A DNA stretch of 64,000 bases from Phycisphaerales bacterium UBA7800 (GTDB taxonomy: Bacteria > Planctomycetota > Phycisphaerae > Phycisphaerales > Phycisphaeraceae), in the NCBI GenBank assembly GCA_002480565.1, contig DLCK01000049.1, forward strand, positions 5,963 through 69,962, read 5' to 3'. Numbering within the stretch: position 1 is the first letter of the stretch; each line of letters starts with the position of its first letter. The notes beneath the pieces were generated by a model that ran no database searches, was not told where the DNA came from, and worked only from the letters and a program-made list of their open reading frames with translations. A program made the translations under genes and the position numbers. Below, one piece after another: positions 42,789 to 52,567 of this stretch.

Positions 42789-45700
42789 TTATTGTAGCGG
42801 CAAACGGCGCAAGTCGAGTGTCACCGGCATTTCACTGCTGCGTTCAAGCTGGCGAACCTGAATCGGACCGGGCGTGTGACCGATGCTGTGGAACCGTTCA
42901 ACACGTCGCGTCTCGGCCTCTAAGGCATTAACAGGAAAGACTTCATGTGATCGCCCGCCTGGATGCGATACATAATAGGTACACCCGCCAATGGCCCGAG
43001 AATTAAATCGGTCAAACAGATCAACCACCAATGGCGCATGCACCGGAATCGTCGGATGCAAACAGTTCGGTGGCTGCCAAGCCCTGAATCGCAAGCCTGC
43101 CACAAACGTCCCCGGCTCGCCAGTCGGAGTCAAAGGCAACTCCACGCGATTCACGGATACGGCGTGGCGACCTTCAATCATCCCGGTCACCTTGATCTGC
43201 ACACGCTCCAAAGAGGAGTCCACGTAACGCGCAGTCCCGCCTTGCGTAGCCTCTTCACCCAGCACTAACCAGGGCTCAATGGCCTGACGCAATTCAATGG
43301 TCACCCCGTCATAGGTCACACGACCCATCACCGGATAACGGAACTCAAAATGCGTGGCAAACCAATCCGCGTGAAACGACATCCCCGCAGCATTCAAATC
43401 ACGCAGGACCTGATTGAAATCCTCCGACACATAATGGGGTAACAGGTATCGGTCATGTAATGCAGTCCCCCATCGCGTTAGCGGCGCGGTGTAAGGCGTC
43501 TCCCAAAAATGTGCGATCAACGCGCGAATCAGAAGCTGCTGCGTCAAGCTCATCCGAGCATGAGGCGGCATCTCAAAACCACGTAATTCCAACAAGCCCA
43601 ATCGTCCGGTCACACTGTCCGGTGAGTAAAGCTTGTCAATGCAGAACTCGGCGCGATGGGTATTGCCGGTAAGGTCAGTAAGCAGGTGACGGTAAAGCCG
43701 ATCCACAATCCACGGCGGGAGTGTTGGATCACCGGGCTTGGGGGTCTGAGCGAATGCGATTTCCAACTCGTATGCTGCATCGGGACGACCTTCATCCACA
43801 CGCGGCGCCTGCGAGGTTGGGCCGATGAACATACTGGAAAACAGGTAACTTAGCGACGGATGATTCACCCAGTAACCGATGAGCGATTTGAGCACATCCG
43901 GCCTGCGTAAAAACGGGGAGTCTGCGGGGGTGCTTCCGCCGACGACGATGTGATTACCACCGCCGGTTCCGGTATGACGTCCGTCGATCTGGAATTTTTC
44001 TGTTCCCAGATAGGTCCGTCGCGCTTCGTCGTAGATGGTGTTGGTCACATCGACCATTTGCCGCCATGAATGTGTTGGTTGAATGTTGACTTCAATCACG
44101 CCCGGATCAGGGGTGACTTTGAGTAAATCCACACGACTGTCATAGGGTGGGGTGTAGCCTTCAATCAACACCGGCATTTTGAGGATTGATGCGGTGTGTT
44201 CGATGGCTGCAACCAATTCAAGGTAATCCTCAATGGTCTTTGTCGGTGGCATGAAGACATACATGCGACCTTCGCGTGCTTCGACACAGATAGCAGTTCG
44301 CATCACCCAATGGGCTGACTCACCGGGCTTGGGGGCGCGGTTCCATGGTGCGTTATCAATGGATTCGGATTCGCCATAGGGAACCTGCTGAGGCTCATCG
44401 AAGTTGCGACCCACGTGAGTCACGTGACGTCGGTTCTTGCCTGCGGACTTGCCTTTACCTGGACGTGACGGGTCGGCTTCCTGGCCGTCTTCCTCCCACA
44501 CCGCCCCTGATTGATGCATGTTTTGAGGCATAATCATCGCCCGACGAGCCGGGAGCGACGGTCGCTGCTCAATAGGATCCGACGGATGGATGTATGGATA
44601 TTCACTTTCCTTGACCCATGGCAAAGACTCCAGAGGCAACCGCAAACCCACCGGCGAGTCACCGGGAATCAGGTACAGTTGCTGACCACGAAGCATCCAC
44701 AATCCACTATGCCACGCCGGCCCGTCATAGGTATAGTTGCGCTCAATCGGCAGGACATAACCCACCGGCGTGTTGAGTCCACGTTCAAACACACGCAACA
44801 ACCGCGCCCGTTCTTCAGCATCATCAAGCTTGCTGTCCTGGGGATTAACATTGACCGGCAACTCCCGTTCACGCAGTGCGTACTTAACGGGGTCTTCAAA
44901 CGCAGTGATGATGTATTGGTCTTTGACACCCATCTGTCGCGTGAATTCGGTCATGAATTTAAGCGCATCTTCATGCGTCAACCCATAGTCCTTGGACTCA
45001 TCACCGATGAGTGTATCATCTTCCCAAATGGGGATGCCATCGCGTCGCCAGTACAGACCCAACGCCCAGCGTGGCAGTTGTTCGCCGGGATACCATTTAC
45101 CTTGTCCAAAGTGCAGTAAGCCACCGGGCGCAAATTTGCTGCGCAGGCGACGGATCAACTCATCGGCCATCGGCTTTTTGGTCGGGCCAACTGCACCGGT
45201 GTTCCATTCCTCGCCTTCCTGATCCATGATGGAAACGAACGTGGGTTCACCGCCCATGGTCAGCCGGACATCGTTGTCGGCAAGGCGTTGATCGACCTGG
45301 TCTCCCAAGGTGTTGATCGCCTGCCACTGACCTTCGGTGTAAGGCTTGGTGACACGTGGGTCTTCGTGGATCCGCGTGACGGACATGCTTACTTCAAATT
45401 CAACATTGGATTCGGAGACGCCGCCCTCAATGGGTGCTGCGCCGATGGCGTTGGCGCTGGTAGCCAGGGGGATGTGCCCCTCTCCGCACAGCAGGCCGCT
45501 GGTGCCATCAAGTCCGACCCAACCCGCACCGGGCAGATAGACTTCGCACCATGCATGCAGGTCACAGACATCCTGTTCGACACCTGCTGCTGCATTCTCT
45601 TCAATGGGTTTAACATCCGGGGCAAGCTGAATGGAATAGCCAGAGACAAACCGCGCAGCCACCCCGCAACGTCGAAACAGATTGACCATCAACCACGCAA

Positions 45701-46247
45701 AGTCGCGGCAGGAGCCCTTGCCTTCCCGAAGCGTCCGCTCAGGGGTGTAGACCCCAGGGTCCATCCGGATGGTGTAGCCCACTGAGTTGTGAACCAGTTG
45801 ATTCACATGCACCAAAAAGTCGTTGGTGGGCATCTTCTCTTTACTGATCTGATTAAACAGTTCTTCAAACTTGCCCCGCAATGGCATCTTGGCAAAGTAA
45901 GGTCGAAGCTCACGTGTCACCTGTCTGCTGTAGGTAAACGGATATTCCTCAGCATTTTTCTCCAGGAAAAAGTCAAAAGGATTGATCACCGTCATGTCGG
46001 TAATCAGGTCAATTTCCAAGCCGAAGACGCGAGTCTTTTCGGGAAAGACCAATCGAGCCAGATAGTTACTCTGCGGGTCCTGCTGCCAATTGATGAAATG
46101 ACTGGCAGGTTTGACTTTAAGTGAGTAACTGACAATCGGCGTCCGACAATGCGGGGCCGGCCGAAGTCGGACAATCTGGGGTCCAAGTTCGACCTGACGG
46201 TCATAATGGTATTCAGTCTTATGATTGAGCGCAACACGAATGGTCAT
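42789..46247 (-). CDS. Transglutaminase domain protein with DUF2126
   Basis: 1,152 residues from ATG 46247 (AGGAATTATCCC upstream). The N-terminal ~300 residues contain a transglutaminase core with Cys in GKGSCRDFAWLM, His in CDLHAWCEVYLP and Asp in WVGLDGTSGL. The remaining ~800 residues form the DUF2126 region (TMGGEPTFVSIMDQEGEEWN, HFGQGKWYPGEQLPRWALGL, HTGTGGGNHIVVGGSTPADS, PHARMSLTQQLLIRALIAHF). This large partner always travels with the CP-ATP-grasp/alpha-E and BTLCP proteins. It lies first in the cluster, so the likely order of transcription is this gene, the ligase, the small peptidase. Confidence 0.9.
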   Translation of the reverse strand: MTIRVALNHKTEYHYDRQVELGPQIVRLRPAPHCRTPIVSYSLKVKPASHFINWQQDPQSNYLARLVFPEKTRVFGLEIDLITDMTVINPFDFFLEKNAEEYPFTYSRQVTRELRPYFAKMPLRGKFEELFNQISKEKMPTNDFLVHVNQLVHNSVGYTIRMDPGVYTPERTLREGKGSCRDFAWLMVNLFRRCGVAARFVSGYSIQLAPDVKPIEENAAAGVEQDVCDLHAWCEVYLPGAGWVGLDGTSGLLCGEGHIPLATSANAIGAAPIEGGVSESNVEFEVSMSVTRIHEDPRVTKPYTEGQWQAINTLGDQVDQRLADNDVRLTMGGEPTFVSIMDQEGEEWNTGAVGPTKKPMADELIRRLRSKFAPGGLLHFGQGKWYPGEQLPRWALGLYWRRDGIPIWEDDTLIGDESKDYGLTHEDALKFMTEFTRQMGVKDQYIITAFEDPVKYALRERELPVNVNPQDSKLDDAEERARLLRVFERGLNTPVGYVLPIERNYTYDGPAWHSGLWMLRGQQLYLIPGDSPVGLRLPLESLPWVKESEYPYIHPSDPIEQRPSLPARRAMIMPQNMHQSGAVWEEDGQEADPSRPGKGKSAGKNRRHVTHVGRNFDEPQQVPYGESESIDNAPWNRAPKPGESAHWVMRTAICVEAREGRMYVFMPPTKTIEDYLELVAAIEHTASILKMPVLIEGYTPPYDSRVDLLKVTPDPGVIEVNIQPTHSWRQMVDVTNTIYDEARRTYLGTEKFQIDGRHTGTGGGNHIVVGGSTPADSPFLRRPDVLKSLIGYWVNHPSLSYLFSSMFIGPTSQAPRVDEGRPDAAYELEIAFAQTPKPGDPTLPPWIVDRLYRHLLTDLTGNTHRAEFCIDKLYSPDSVTGRLGLLELRGFEMPPHARMSLTQQLLIRALIAHFWETPYTAPLTRWGTALHDRYLLPHYVSEDFNQVLRDLNAAGMSFHADWFATHFEFRYPVMGRVTYDGVTIELRQAIEPWLVLGEEATQGGTARYVDSSLERVQIKVTGMIEGRHAVSVNRVELPLTPTGEPGTFVAGLRFRAWQPPNCLHPTIPVHAPLVVDLFDRFNSRAIGGCTYYVSHPGGRSHEVFPVNALEAETRRVERFHSIGHTPGPIQVRQLERSSEMPVTLDLRRLPLQ

Positions 46248-46460
46248 GGCGGGATAATTCCTCTTGCCAATCAACAGGCGTTACACTCTCGTCGAGTGCC
46301 TTTTTTTTATGCATCTGCCGGTCTCGTGCCTGTTGATCGTACATATACGCTTCGGTAATCAGGGCGGCAGGTGCTACATTTTTGTACATATATCAGATAT
46401 GCAAACCCGGTGCCTGAAAATTTGAATATTTTTGAAAATGAATTATTTGAGCCCCAAACA

Positions 46461-46691
46461 TTATTGCGGCAGCTTGATCTGCTCCGACTCATCACCGAGT
46501 AACACCTTGGCGATCTCCAACTGCCGCTGCTGAGCCTGCTGCTGGGTAAGACGTGTCCGCTTGGCTTGATGAGTGAACATGGCTGAGGTCGCCAACACCG
46601 CAAGGGTCACAATCCCCATCATCCCAACAGCTACGAGCATGGAGAAGCCACGGGGATTTGAACGCGCAACTGGTCGAGGTTTATTGGTCAT
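46461..46691 (-). CDS. GspK-like minor pseudopilin lacking Glu5
   Basis: 76 residues from ATG 46691, with AAGGAGG seven bases upstream. NPRGFSMLVAVGMMGIVTLA has a prepilin cleavage site but no glutamate at +5, as in GspK/PilX-type minor pseudopilins, and the chain ends soon after the helix. The start overlaps the end of the previous pilin gene by 11 bases. Much shorter than true GspK, so it may be a helix-only subunit. Confidence 0.7.
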   Translation of the reverse strand: MTNKPRPVARSNPRGFSMLVAVGMMGIVTLAVLATSAMFTHQAKRTRLTQQQAQQRQLEIAKVLLGDESEQIKLPQ

Positions 46692-47139
46692 GCTGAGCCT
46701 CCTTGAGAAGCTGTGCACTGAGGAGTCGCATGCTCACTGGTTCGAATTGACTGCTTGTATGAACTTCCACATCCACACCGCCAGCCACAATCGTCCAATT
46801 CAGCATTGCAATATCAACCGGAAAGTAACGCTGTGTATCATTCTCCGTGCGAACGATCTGAGTTATGTCATCATTGACTGACCAGACCACCTTCTGTTTC
46901 GGTAACGAAAGTTCCAGAGTGTGATTGGCAATGACGGATACATGTTGAGATGCCCAAACATCCTGTCGTAGTGTTGCGATCATGCCATCGAGTTGTTGAA
47001 GCTTGGGTTTACTGGTGTATTGCGCCTGGATCAGGCGCGTCGATGTCATAAAAAGCATGGATGTGAGTAGCGTCAAAAACATGCACAATGACAAAACGTA
47101 GATCATCTCTACCAATGTGATTCCGCGATGTTGTTTCAT
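46681..47139 (-). CDS. GspJ-like minor pseudopilin
   Basis: 152 residues from ATG 47139 (GGGAGACCTGCC before it). Leader MKQHRG then ITLVEMIYVLSLCMFLTLLT, with Glu5. The rest is a globular domain (LQQLDGMIATLRQDVWASQH, LELSLPKQKVVWSVNDD) like the GspJ family. The ATG shares bases with the stop of the preceding gene (ATGA). Confidence 0.78.
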   Translation of the reverse strand: MKQHRGITLVEMIYVLSLCMFLTLLTSMLFMTSTRLIQAQYTSKPKLQQLDGMIATLRQDVWASQHVSVIANHTLELSLPKQKVVWSVNDDITQIVRTENDTQRYFPVDIAMLNWTIVAGGVDVEVHTSSQFEPVSMRLLSAQLLKEAQHDQ

Positions 47140-47510
47140 GGCAGGTCTCCCAGATAAGTCCGGTAGACCAGGCCAACAAGCGTCGTTTGATGTCCTTGAT
47201 GCTTGACGGTCATGTTGATCCATACAAAACGCTTATCCGACGGCTGCTCCTTTAGCACTTGAATCTGCGTGTCGGGCGTGAACTTTATGTTCTGGCCAGG
47301 TATCTGCATTTGAGCCAATTGCGATTCAGCGAGATAGACAGCTTGCCTGCGAGAAGCCATCACGCGTTCGGAATCCTTCATCTTGCCTTGAACCGTCACA
47401 ATCATGCCTAACATGAACATGACAAGTATCAAGCCAATGATAAACTCCATGAGAATGTAACCGGCATAGGCACGATTCATATCTGGATGTCTGTGAATCA
47501 ACCTGTGCAT
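47136..47510 (-). CDS. GspI-like minor pseudopilin
   Basis: 124 residues from ATG 47510, in TGATG overlap with the preceding gene's stop and with GGGAGTG before it. Signal AGYILMEFIIGLILVMFMLG with Glu5, then AVYLAESQLAQMQIPGQ, an AESQ-type sequence typical of GspI. It is followed by a small beta domain (VWINMTVKHQGHQTTLVGLV). Confidence 0.75.
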   Translation of the reverse strand: MHRLIHRHPDMNRAYAGYILMEFIIGLILVMFMLGMIVTVQGKMKDSERVMASRRQAVYLAESQLAQMQIPGQNIKFTPDTQIQVLKEQPSDKRFVWINMTVKHQGHQTTLVGLVYRTYLGDLP

Positions 47511-49147
47511 CAATACACTCCCGAAGTGATGGAACAATGTTGAATGAGTTTGGCCAAAGGTGAGATCAACGCCATGCAAATCCATGCCACGGGCAAGGTG
47601 ATAATCAGGATGGTACACACTGCCTCAACAGCCTGTATCCAAACCGCGCGTTGCTGAGCCACGTTGTGATAATGCTCAGCCAAAAAACGCATGACCTGCG
47701 GCAAATTCTGCTGCTGCCCCTCAGCCCCAAGCATGGAGCAGAACACCTTGGGCAATCGGGACCGACGAGCAGATGTCGATATGTCTTCGCCTGTCTGCAT
47801 CCTCGAAGCCCAGCGTTTAAATTGTGGTTGCACCACCACGTGTTTGGTACTGTCTACTGCATAAGCAATCGCTTGATCCAATGACATCGACGCTTCTAAA
47901 CCATCAGCCACCAGGTGAGACATCAATGCAATCTGCTCGGGGCGATGAGACAGTTTGATCACCGGCAAGTGCCAGCAAATCAACTCGTGAAATCTGCCGA
48001 GCAATTCACCGCGTTCACGCATGTACACAAATCCGAATCCCCCCAATGCGATCATCGTGATCCAAAACGCGCCTGGTAAAAACTGCCCTGGCACGGTACC
48101 CCCCAACCAATGTGACACATCAAATAAGCTCATGGTGATGGGTGGCATGGTTGTGTCAAAGTCTTCAAAAATACGCATAAATCGCGGCACAATCAACGTC
48201 ATCAAACCAGTGAACATCACCGCTGCGATTAGAAGCATCACGCACATGTAACGCATACTCGGCATCGCATGCGTCGACTGCCTGCCCTCGGCAAGTACCT
48301 GCTCATTCAAAAATCGATCGATAGCACGAGGTAGCTGACCAACCTTTTCCGAAGCGCGTAGCAACTGAGCCTTGCGACAGGAAAGCTCGGGAACCGACGC
48401 AATAAGTGCTGTAACAATCTCTTCACCTGCGGCAATGCGGTTGGCACATTTTTTTAGACTAACCGACAACTGCCCGTGCTCGGATGCTGCGGCTGATTGG
48501 AGTACGTGCACCAAAGATTGATTGGCATGCATCGCACGTTTGATGTGCATCAACACACGAATCACACGTCGATCTTTAATCCGCTTGACTGTAGGATTAA
48601 ACACCAACTGTAAAAATAAAATTGGTGGGATCCATCCAAGAAGAAAAGACAACAAACCGTCAATATCACCAAGCAAAACGGAAACCAAAAAAATCAAAAT
48701 AAACAAGGCTGACAGCATGATCCAACCAAACCGATGTGCAGCAACCAGCAAGTCCGAAAGCCCTTCACCTTGAAGGAATTTCTTCCATGGCAAAAAAGAC
48801 ATCACAAAGCACAGGATACTCACAGCCGAAAGGACAAGAATCATTGCAAGAAAACCGACAAGACGTTCGGTCGGATTGTAGTAGTATTGGTCAAACTTGC
48901 TATACATGACCAAAATGCACAACGTGCTCATCACCCCTGCCATCGCAAGAAAGATGATCACCGCTTGAATCTGTGACCACGTTTTCCCGACCCATCGAGT
49001 AGCCAATCGTCCAAAGGCTGGAGTCTGCAAGATGACAAAAACACCTAACGCAGCCACAGTCACCCAGAATAGCGTGACTCGTTCTTCGGCTGACATGATC
49101 AAAAAGATCAATCCCAGTGTCACCCAGATTTTGCCAAATCGTTTCAT
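47510..49147 (-). CDS. GspF-type inner-membrane protein with extra N-terminal membrane segments
   Basis: 545 residues. The C-terminal ~350 residues follow the GspF/PilC pattern of cytoplasmic helices and membrane segments (LLRASEKVGQLPRAIDRFLN, FDTTMPPITMSLFDVSHWLG, GLEASMSLDQAIAYAVDSTK). About five membrane segments (IWVTLGLIFLIMSAEERVTL, VTVAALGVFVILQ and so on) precede it, which normal GspF lacks. It is the second GspF-like gene in the operon, 22 bp after 49170-50375, so the machine may use a heterodimeric platform. Confidence 0.8.
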   Translation of the reverse strand: MKRFGKIWVTLGLIFLIMSAEERVTLFWVTVAALGVFVILQTPAFGRLATRWVGKTWSQIQAVIIFLAMAGVMSTLCILVMYSKFDQYYYNPTERLVGFLAMILVLSAVSILCFVMSFLPWKKFLQGEGLSDLLVAAHRFGWIMLSALFILIFLVSVLLGDIDGLLSFLLGWIPPILFLQLVFNPTVKRIKDRRVIRVLMHIKRAMHANQSLVHVLQSAAASEHGQLSVSLKKCANRIAAGEEIVTALIASVPELSCRKAQLLRASEKVGQLPRAIDRFLNEQVLAEGRQSTHAMPSMRYMCVMLLIAAVMFTGLMTLIVPRFMRIFEDFDTTMPPITMSLFDVSHWLGGTVPGQFLPGAFWITMIALGGFGFVYMRERGELLGRFHELICWHLPVIKLSHRPEQIALMSHLVADGLEASMSLDQAIAYAVDSTKHVVVQPQFKRWASRMQTGEDISTSARRSRLPKVFCSMLGAEGQQQNLPQVMRFLAEHYHNVAQQRAVWIQAVEAVCTILIITLPVAWICMALISPLAKLIQHCSITSGVY

Positions 49148-49169
49148 CGTTTTATCCGGATCATTGTCA

Positions 49170-50375
49170 TCAAGTCAGCGAACTCATGATGCGTAAAAAC
49201 GGCAGGAACATTGCAAACACACATGAGCCGATGCATAGCCCAAGCCCCACAAGTAACAGTGGATTAAAAACCGACTCTAACGAAATCATCCGCAGGTAGG
49301 CCTGTTGACGGTACATGCTTGTAAGGTCTTCGAGACTGGCCAGCAATGAGGCTGGATTCTCCGATAGTTCAATCGATGCCAACACTGTTGCGGGAATCAG
49401 TTCCAATGAATCAATGCTGGCAAAAGCGCGACCTTCCTCAAGACAGTTGATTATCTTGACTGTATCACGCGACACCGAAGGCAAATGAATCAGGTTATCA
49501 GCCAAGGACATCGCTGTCGGCAAATCCATCGACGCTTCCACGCCCATGCGAACCGCATCACACCAACGTGCAATCACATTCCGACGGAGAATCGCACTGA
49601 GGATGGGTACATAGTGAGTCATCACATCCATGACCATGGACCACGATGCGGTCAGCCGAAGCATCCCCAGCAAAACCACAGCAATCACAAAAATAATCGG
49701 TACCACAGGGATCACATATGCAGCGAGATCGAATAAGTTCAGCACTCCCACAGTCAAGGAAGGTAAGTCCGTATCAAAATCTGCAAATATTTCGCGAAAT
49801 TGTGGCCCAATGACGTAGGACATAAAACACATTACAGCCACAAAAAACGCAAAGACTACCGATGGATAAGCAAACGCACGATAGAGACTGGTCTTTAACT
49901 GACCAATCATTTGTAAGTGTTGGCCAAGATTAAAGAGTACTCCTGGCAAGCGTCCTGTCTGTGTACCTACCTCCATGAGCTTTGCATACATCGGCGGAAA
50001 GAGGCTGCGTTGGGATTCAAAAGCTTCGCTCAACGACTGCCCGCGATCCAGTTCCCCGATCACATGATTCACCGCAGTTTTAAGTCTCGACGACCGAATA
50101 TCCTGAGCGATGAGTCGAAGCCCCTGTTCAATGGGTAAACCGGACTTGGTGAGATTAATCAACTGTTGGTTGAACAGTTGCATATCCATACTGGTGACGC
50201 TGCGCCGGGGTAATGACATGCGACTGGTATCAGCTTGCTTCATCTCCAATACGGTGAGTCCTAATGCGACCAATTGTTCACGGGCAGTCTGTACATCAAC
50301 AGCATCTACGGTCCCATTGAAACTACTGCCATCGGGGGTTTGTGCCCGGTATTGAAGGGTCAAAGTCTGACTCAT
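49170..50375 (-). CDS. GspF/PilC-type inner-membrane platform protein
   Basis: 401 residues. N-terminal soluble segment YRAQTPDGSSFNGTVDAVDV then LNQQLINLTKSGLPIEQGLR-like LINLTKSGLPIEQGLRLIAQ, LMEVGTQTGRLPGVLFNLGQ and FDTDLPSLTVGVLNLFD are PilC/GspF hallmarks, with three membrane segments at the usual positions. It overlaps the ATPase gene by 4 bases, so the products are probably made in equal amounts. Confidence 0.9.
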   Translation of the reverse strand: MSQTLTLQYRAQTPDGSSFNGTVDAVDVQTAREQLVALGLTVLEMKQADTSRMSLPRRSVTSMDMQLFNQQLINLTKSGLPIEQGLRLIAQDIRSSRLKTAVNHVIGELDRGQSLSEAFESQRSLFPPMYAKLMEVGTQTGRLPGVLFNLGQHLQMIGQLKTSLYRAFAYPSVVFAFFVAVMCFMSYVIGPQFREIFADFDTDLPSLTVGVLNLFDLAAYVIPVVPIIFVIAVVLLGMLRLTASWSMVMDVMTHYVPILSAILRRNVIARWCDAVRMGVEASMDLPTAMSLADNLIHLPSVSRDTVKIINCLEEGRAFASIDSLELIPATVLASIELSENPASLLASLEDLTSMYRQQAYLRMISLESVFNPLLLVGLGLCIGSCVFAMFLPFLRIMSSLT

Positions 50376-51472
50376 GAATGGTCTCCCAGAATACGCTGCA
50401 CTTCAGCGGTATCAGTCAGTTTAGCAGCTATCATCTGCTCTGACACTTCGGACATGGACAGGTATCCGGGCTGTTGCGTGATAGCGTGCGATAGCGTTGG
50501 CAAATCAGCCTTGCTTAACACCGCGCGACGCAATACGTCATCCATCACCGCGATTTCAGCAACGGGTAATCGACCTTGATATTGGCCATCATCATTCATC
50601 CGGCGTAACAGTCGCTGACTCATGACTGCATATACGGCGCTGGTGACCTGATACGCGGGAATGTCCATCTCCAGTAAACGCGTGATCGCACCAGCAGGTG
50701 TGCCTGCATGAAACGTGGCGATGAGTCGATGCCCTGAAAGTGCAGCCCCCATGGCAATGGCTGCGGTTTGATGATCACGAATCTCGCCAAGCATTAATAC
50801 CTGCGGGTCTTGGCGCAAGACACTGCGTAAGGCTCGTTCATAGGTCAGTTCACCAAAGGGTTGAACCTGAATTTGCGTCACACCCGGCAGGTCACGTTCG
50901 ACAGGGTCTTCAAGTGCGATGATACTTTGGCCGGCTTGCTGTCTTGCCAGCTCATCGAGCAGCGCATAGATGCTTGTCGTTTTCCCCGATCCGGAAGGGC
51001 CCGTGATGAGAAGCATCCCCTGCTGCTGCGCGATGAACTGGTTTAAGACCGACAGCACCCCCGGTGGCAGTCCAAGTTCATCAAGATGTCGTGGTTGTAT
51101 CAGTTCCGCGGGCATGCGCACCACCGCACGCATGCCTTGCGTGGTGGGCATGATCGAGAGTCGCAAATCAAGTGACTGACTTTGCGAGGGGAGCATCACC
51201 TGCATGCGACCTTCCTGAGGCAAGTCCTGCCGATAAGTCAGCAACTGTGCCATCACCATCAGTCGCGTGACCATGCTCCGCCCTACAGTTGTTTCAAACG
51301 TGTCGACCACCGATAGCAAGCCATCAACACGCATGCGCAATTCATAGCCGCCAGCAATCGGTTCCAAATGGATATCCGAGACCTGCTGTTCCAATGCAAG
51401 TTCGAGCATTGCAGTGATCCGTAGTGGTGTGTCGGTAGCCTGTTTTAGCGTCTTGAGAAAATCCGTTGGCAT
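50372..51472 (-). CDS. GspE/PilB-type secretion ATPase, short form
   Basis: 366 residues. SDIHLEPIAGGYELRMRVDG, Walker A GPSGSGKTTSIYALLDEL, Asp box LEDPVERDLPGVTQIQV, Walker B VLMLGEIRDHQTAAIAM and His box LIATFHAGTPAG. The N1E platform-binding domain is missing, and the zinc tetracysteine loop of GspE is replaced by LLRRMNDDGQYQGRLPVAEI, so it resembles a reduced GspE rather than PilT. It powers assembly of the pseudopilus encoded downstream. The ECF sigma gene lies 45 bp upstream. Confidence 0.9.
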   Translation of the reverse strand: MPTDFLKTLKQATDTPLRITAMLELALEQQVSDIHLEPIAGGYELRMRVDGLLSVVDTFETTVGRSMVTRLMVMAQLLTYRQDLPQEGRMQVMLPSQSQSLDLRLSIMPTTQGMRAVVRMPAELIQPRHLDELGLPPGVLSVLNQFIAQQQGMLLITGPSGSGKTTSIYALLDELARQQAGQSIIALEDPVERDLPGVTQIQVQPFGELTYERALRSVLRQDPQVLMLGEIRDHQTAAIAMGAALSGHRLIATFHAGTPAGAITRLLEMDIPAYQVTSAVYAVMSQRLLRRMNDDGQYQGRLPVAEIAVMDDVLRRAVLSKADLPTLSHAITQQPGYLSMSEVSEQMIAAKLTDTAEVQRILGDHS

Positions 51473-51516
51473 GTTGTCTCCGAGGCAGGGAAAATCATTT
51501 GGAATATATTGGAATA

Positions 51517-52356
51517 CTACTGTTGCGGTTCTACGACAGTCTCCCCAAAAAGGTCAATGGAATGTGACGCGGGTGTTTGAGGTGCAGATTGATAGTCAAT
51601 GGATTTCCATAAAGCCCAACCAAATGCCAAAGCTAATGCAAGGCTCAGTACCAACCAGAATTTGTTGATCGAACCCCAAAGCAAAACCACCTTGGGCACA
51701 CCTCCAATCGAGGCATTAGCGTACCCACTGGCTAAGGCCATCTTGCCAAGCTTCATCGCTAACTCCGGCGGGACGACCATGTGCGAATAAGCACCAAGCA
51801 AGGCAGGTAACGCAGCGACACTCAGATGATTGTCATTGAGTTTTTCACGCAACTTTTCAATAGCGCACTTCATGTACCGGCTGGTCGTGGCAGTCGACCA
51901 ACCATGCTTGGCAGCGATCTGACGTTGACTGACCCCCTGGAGAAAATGCTCGACCAACAAATCACGCTGATCCTCTGGCAATAAATCCAAGGCAGCATCC
52001 AAATGCGACTCCAATTCTTTCCAAGTCGTGACCGGCTGGTGCATTTGAGTCAACTGGTCACGCGCGTAGGACTGCTCACGGGCACTACGCGAACGATCCG
52101 AGCGAATCTTGTCGATCGACAAGCGCACGGCCGTCTGATACAGCCAGCCCGATAATGATGTGGTGATCTGTCGTGAATGATTGAGCAGTTTAAAGAATGT
52201 GTCCTGACAGACTTCCTCGGCCTGGGCATGATTATTGAGCACGCGGTAACTTGCAGAATACACCAACGCAGAATAACGATTGACCAGTCGGGCAAAGGCA
52301 AGCTCGTTGCCACCTTCGCAGAACTCATCGAGTAGTTGTTGATCAAATTCACCCAT
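51517..52356 (-). CDS. ECF-family sigma factor with a C-terminal membrane segment
   Basis: 279 residues from ATG 52356. Region 2 NELAFARLVNRYSALVYSAS, AEEVCQDTFFKLLNHSRQIT; region 4 LLPEDQRDLLVEHFLQGVSQ, RQIAAKHGWSTATTSRYMKC. After the sigma core it carries a linker and a membrane segment KFWLVLSLALALAFGWALW with a short tail, unlike ordinary ECF factors, so it may be tethered and released by proteolysis or act with its own built-in anti-sigma. Its position just upstream of the pseudopilus operon suggests it controls it. Confidence 0.85.
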   Translation of the reverse strand: MGEFDQQLLDEFCEGGNELAFARLVNRYSALVYSASYRVLNNHAQAEEVCQDTFFKLLNHSRQITTSLSGWLYQTAVRLSIDKIRSDRSRSAREQSYARDQLTQMHQPVTTWKELESHLDAALDLLPEDQRDLLVEHFLQGVSQRQIAAKHGWSTATTSRYMKCAIEKLREKLNDNHLSVAALPALLGAYSHMVVPPELAMKLGKMALASGYANASIGGVPKVVLLWGSINKFWLVLSLALALAFGWALWKSIDYQSAPQTPASHSIDLFGETVVEPQQ

Positions 52357-52567
52357 CATGCCACCCCGATTCCTCAGACCCATTCATTGTATAGACGCAG
52401 CCAATCACATGGGGTTTCATGGCATATGAAAATAACACAAAAAATTTCACAGATATGAATCAAAATATTCACAGAAAATGAGCTAATGGCCTGAAAAACA
52501 CCCACATCCTGTTAAAATCCGCGATCTTGTCCTTTACACATTCCCAGTCTCAAAATAGGTTTGCCCG

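Noticed and set aside
40217..46247. Interpretation of the amidoligase cluster as a peptidoglycan or glutathione synthesis operon
   Set aside because: The domain trio (CP-ATP-grasp, alpha-E, DUF2126) is characteristic of the separate amidoligase system and no murein ligase motif was seen.
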